Source of the DNA: a virus
Direction: 5' to 3' (one strand)
Length of the DNA stretch: 22,753 nucleotides
IMG/VR virus record: IMGVR_UViG_3300020472_000184
Span: 1-22,753 of that record
Shown here: piece after piece, positions 22,399-22,753 of the stretch
Numbering within the stretch: position 1 is the stretch's first letter
Layout: every line of letters starts with the position of its first letter
The notes under the pieces: model-generated
The model's database searches: none
Told to the model about the DNA's origin: nothing
The model's input: only the letters and a program-made list of their open reading frames with translations
Position numbers and translations under genes: made by a program

Positions 22399-22753
22399 CA
22401 GACGTACTTACCGCCCTCCAAGACGACTTTAAACTATTCTTACAAGCATTATGGGGGCAACTTGACCTACCTAGTCCAACACGTGCCCAGTATGCAATTG
22501 CAGACTACTTACAAAATGGTCCGAAGCGTCTCCAGATCCAAGCCTTCCGTGGTGTTGGTAAATCATGGATTACTGGAGCGTTTGTGCTTTGGACTTTATT
22601 TAAAGATCCAGAACGAAAAATAATGATTATATCAGCCTCTAAGGAACGGGCTGATAACATGTCTATCTTCTTGCAAAAACTAATCATTGAAACACCATGG
22701 CTGAATCACTTGCAACCCAAATCGGACGAATCCAGATGGTCGCGTATAAGCTT
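22395..22753 (+). CDS. Terminase large subunit (T7 gp19-like, DNA maturase B), 3' end outside window
   Basis: 119 complete codons of a protein that is about 590 residues in T7. The start (DDFKLFLQALWGQLDLPSPT, then RAQYAIADYLQNGPKRLQIQ) and the Walker A loop at residues 51-58 (FRGVGKSW, with Lys56 and Ser57) followed by KIMIISASKERADNMS are typical of the ATPase domain of the T7-like terminase motor, which pumps DNA into the prohead and cuts it with a C-terminal nuclease. The ATG overlaps the preceding stop (ATGA). The fragment is truncated at the window edge. Confidence 0.93.
   Translation, partial: MTDVLTALQDDFKLFLQALWGQLDLPSPTRAQYAIADYLQNGPKRLQIQAFRGVGKSWITGAFVLWTLFKDPERKIMIISASKERADNMSIFLQKLIIETPWLNHLQPKSDESRWSRIS

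Overview
The window looks like the late (structural and packaging) half of a T7-like podovirus genome. All genes lie on the + strand, most are packed with stop-start overlaps of 1 to 8 bases, and the order follows T7: major capsid protein (gp10 type), tail tube/adaptor (gp11), tail nozzle (gp12), three internal core/ejection proteins (gp14, gp15 and gp16 positions), tail fibre (gp17), lysis-region membrane proteins, small terminase (gp18) and large terminase (gp19, cut by the window end). The moderate-to-low GC content, the fibre type, and the pair of small signal-peptide proteins followed by a ~50-residue membrane protein starting MELLFLSEPAFW resemble, from memory, marine or freshwater cyanophages. 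A picocyanobacterial host is my best guess; no search was run. No tRNA, integrase, insertion sequence or CRISPR array was seen.

Layout. 1-396: the C-terminal tail of a protein that looks like an outer-membrane beta-barrel, a coupled 26-codon membrane miniprotein, and a structured leader with inverted repeats. 397-2047: capsid protein and two small unknown structural-type proteins, closed by a clean TTCG-loop terminator at 2052-2077. 2095-13604: tail tube, nozzle and internal core proteins; the nozzle carries two inserted domains, and the gp15-position protein has a degenerate LytM/M23-like region while the gp16-position protein shows no recognisable lysozyme domain. 13621-17516: receptor-recognition cassette of five genes (T7-type fibre with a long heptad coiled coil, a tail-fibre-repeat protein, two small unknown proteins, and a glycine-rich gp38/PGII-like adhesin).

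17527-19321: a chain of overlapping small membrane or secreted proteins (proline-rich anchored protein, two-TM holin-like protein, two Sec signal-peptide proteins, one short TM protein) that probably handles envelope functions or lysis. One of these has no ordinary start codon. 19314-22753: packaging region. Small and large terminase are separated by about 2.8 kb holding four proteins; two of these, an 80-residue and a 654-residue protein, each carry an HNH-like D-x-x-H...GGG...N signature. This is the least explained part of the window and the best candidate for something undescribed.
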